Virus record (IMG/VR): IMGVR_UViG_3300009008_000237
Coordinates: 1 to 24,574 of that record
DNA length: 24,574 bases
Source of the DNA: a virus
Reading direction: 5' to 3' (one strand)
This document shows positions 23,421-24,574 of this stretch, piece by piece. A program made the translations under genes and the position numbers. The notes below the pieces were generated by a model. That model was not told the origin of the DNA and did not search any database. It was given only the letters and a program-made list of their open reading frames with translations. Position 1 is the first letter of the stretch. Each line of letters begins with the position of its first letter.

Positions 23421-24574
23421 CATTCAAGTACTGGCAAGATGGTGAAGAGAAGGAAGCTGAATCACTAGACCAAGCCATTGATCAGACTCTAATACATAAA
23501 CCAGAAGAGTCTCAAACACCTATTGAGAGTGCCTCAGAGCCAGCGAGAGAGCTTGCTGAGTACATTGAGGGGCGTAAGGGTGTCCTAAAGGAACTCTTCT
23601 CTACGGAGGCGTGGAAGGAAGCATTGACTACCTTACCTAAGCTTGATGATGTGGTAGCACAGAAAGAAATTAGAGAAGAATCTATGTCTGTAGCTCTTGA
23701 TTGGATGGGTGGTGGAATAACTCAGGTAGGTAAGAAGGGTGTACAATTAGTTGGTGAGGTTGCTGACATGATTGATAACTACAGACCTGGACAAGGATTT
23801 AGGGATACATATATCCAACCAAAGAAAGAGTTACCTTCTGGGGTAGAGGAACAAATAAAAAACTCAGTCTTTAAAGATAACCAAGGTAATCCTCTGGTTG
23901 TATTCCATGGCACAAACCGTATCATTGAGGGTGGTTTAAAGAAAGGAAAGGTTAGACCTGTAATCTCTTTTACTTTAGATCCTAAACTAGCTGATGAAGT
24001 ATACTCAGCTGCGGATGAGATACCTTATCATGCTAAGACAAGAGTACCTAAAAAACCTGATGAGTCAGTAGAAGAATATGCTACTAGATTACAGCCTATA
24101 GCTAAAGAATTAGGATTCACACATCCTTCTAATATAATTGAAATGATTGGTGGAATGGGTGATGAGAAACAATTAGCTAAGTACGTACCTATCATAGAGA
24201 AGAAGTGGGGTATTCAAGTAACTAAACACGGTACTGATGGTAGATATTTACCTACCTCAGCAACACACCCAGTTACATTGGATATTCAAAAACCATTCAA
24301 CCCTGCTGATCCTAAGCATGTTAAGAGATACCATGAGGCGTATGTTAAACACTATGGACATACAGGGGAAATGGTTAAGAAGGATTTAGAAGCTATTAAG
24401 AATGGTGATTGGCATATGCTAGAGGAACCTGAGCTTATGAAGAAGCTAGGTTTTGATAGTACATATACCGTAGAGCACGGTGCAGTTAATATACACGTCT
24501 TTGATGAGAAACAAGTAGTGCCTCTTTTTAGTAAAGTAAAAAACAAATTAGATGTGAATGTATCAGAGCACGGT
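23417..24574 (+). CDS. Putative ADP-ribosyltransferase-like (polyvalent ART type) virion protein, 3' partial
   Basis: An uninterrupted frame of 386 codons runs off the window end. It starts at an ATG that overlaps the previous stop (ATGA). Residues 1-148 are acidic and helical, with a Gly-rich stretch ALDWMGGGITQVGKKGVQLV. From residue 149 the pattern resembles the ADP-ribosyltransferase domains of phage polyvalent proteins: NSVFKDNQGNPLVVFHGTN with H164, ISFTLDP with SFT at 184-186, a central basic region, TLDIQKPFNPAD at about 287-298, GFDSTY at 345-350, and FDEKQVVPLFS at 362-372. The H, SFT and late acidic elements fit a transferase fold that uses NAD+. The final catalytic Glu or Gln cannot be assigned by eye. 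Its place after internal virion genes suggests an ejected effector. Confidence 0.6.
   Translation, partial: MTFKYWQDGEEKEAESLDQAIDQTLIHKPEESQTPIESASEPARELAEYIEGRKGVLKELFSTEAWKEALTTLPKLDDVVAQKEIREESMSVALDWMGGGITQVGKKGVQLVGEVADMIDNYRPGQGFRDTYIQPKKELPSGVEEQIKNSVFKDNQGNPLVVFHGTNRIIEGGLKKGKVRPVISFTLDPKLADEVYSAADEIPYHAKTRVPKKPDESVEEYATRLQPIAKELGFTHPSNIIEMIGGMGDEKQLAKYVPIIEKKWGIQVTKHGTDGRYLPTSATHPVTLDIQKPFNPADPKHVKRYHEAYVKHYGHTGEMVKKDLEAIKNGDWHMLEEPELMKKLGFDSTYTVEHGAVNIHVFDEKQVVPLFSKVKNKLDVNVSEHG

Overview
This window is the virion-structure region of a tailed double-stranded DNA phage, or of a prophage or uncultured viral contig of that kind. All genes lie on the plus strand and are packed with 1-4 base stop/start overlaps (TAATG, ATGA) or very short gaps. 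The gene order after the packaging genes (portal, scaffold, major capsid, gp11-like adaptor, gp12-like nozzle, a small gp13-position gene, gp14-like, then two large internal virion proteins) matches the T7-type podovirus plan, so a short-tailed virion is likely. The DNA is mostly AT-rich. A consensus sigma70 promoter and Shine-Dalgarno sites close to the complement of a 16S tail suggest a bacterial host with standard signals, probably Gram-negative. The host itself cannot be named from this sequence.

Layout. (1) Positions 1-4596 are a host-range cassette: the 3' part of a first beta-helix tailspike (its true start lies before the window), a 16-codon mini-ORF, a second pectate-lyase-fold spike, and a low-complexity tail fibre. 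The mini-ORF copies the start of the fibre gene across 39 bases, so the second spike sits between two copies of the fibre start. (2) Positions 4606-5229 hold two small conserved-looking proteins of unknown role and a possible 15-codon ORF. (3) Positions 5232-9144 are DNA packaging: a probable small terminase, the large terminase (GTG start), and the portal. (4) Positions 9144-10278 hold a very lysine-rich, histone-like protein and a small unknown protein. (5) A strong promoter at 10282-10310 opens the capsid operon: scaffold, major capsid protein, and a probable capsid accessory protein. The last two share an identical 13-base strong ribosome-binding element. A hairpin at 12595-12632 closes the operon. 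(6) Positions 12650-16207 are the tail: gp11-like adaptor, a small basic protein, and a gp12-like nozzle with a glycine-rich repeat insertion. (7) Positions 16207 to the end encode a GNAT-like protein, a gp14-like protein, a 1519-residue giant internal protein, a 582-residue internal protein, and a final gene that runs off the window.

The most interesting element is that last gene. Its sequence resembles the ADP-ribosyltransferase domain found in phage polyvalent proteins (FHGT, ISFT and a C-terminal FDEKQVVPLFS block). Because it follows the internal virion proteins with an ATGA overlap, it is a candidate effector carried in the virion and ejected into the host with the DNA. Other points of interest are the mosaic spike cassette, the histone-like protein encoded between portal and scaffold, and a 21-base tandem duplication spanning the small/large terminase junction. 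No tRNA, rRNA, CRISPR array, insertion sequence, integrase, attachment site or replication gene was seen, and no stretch over 300 bases lacks a gene.
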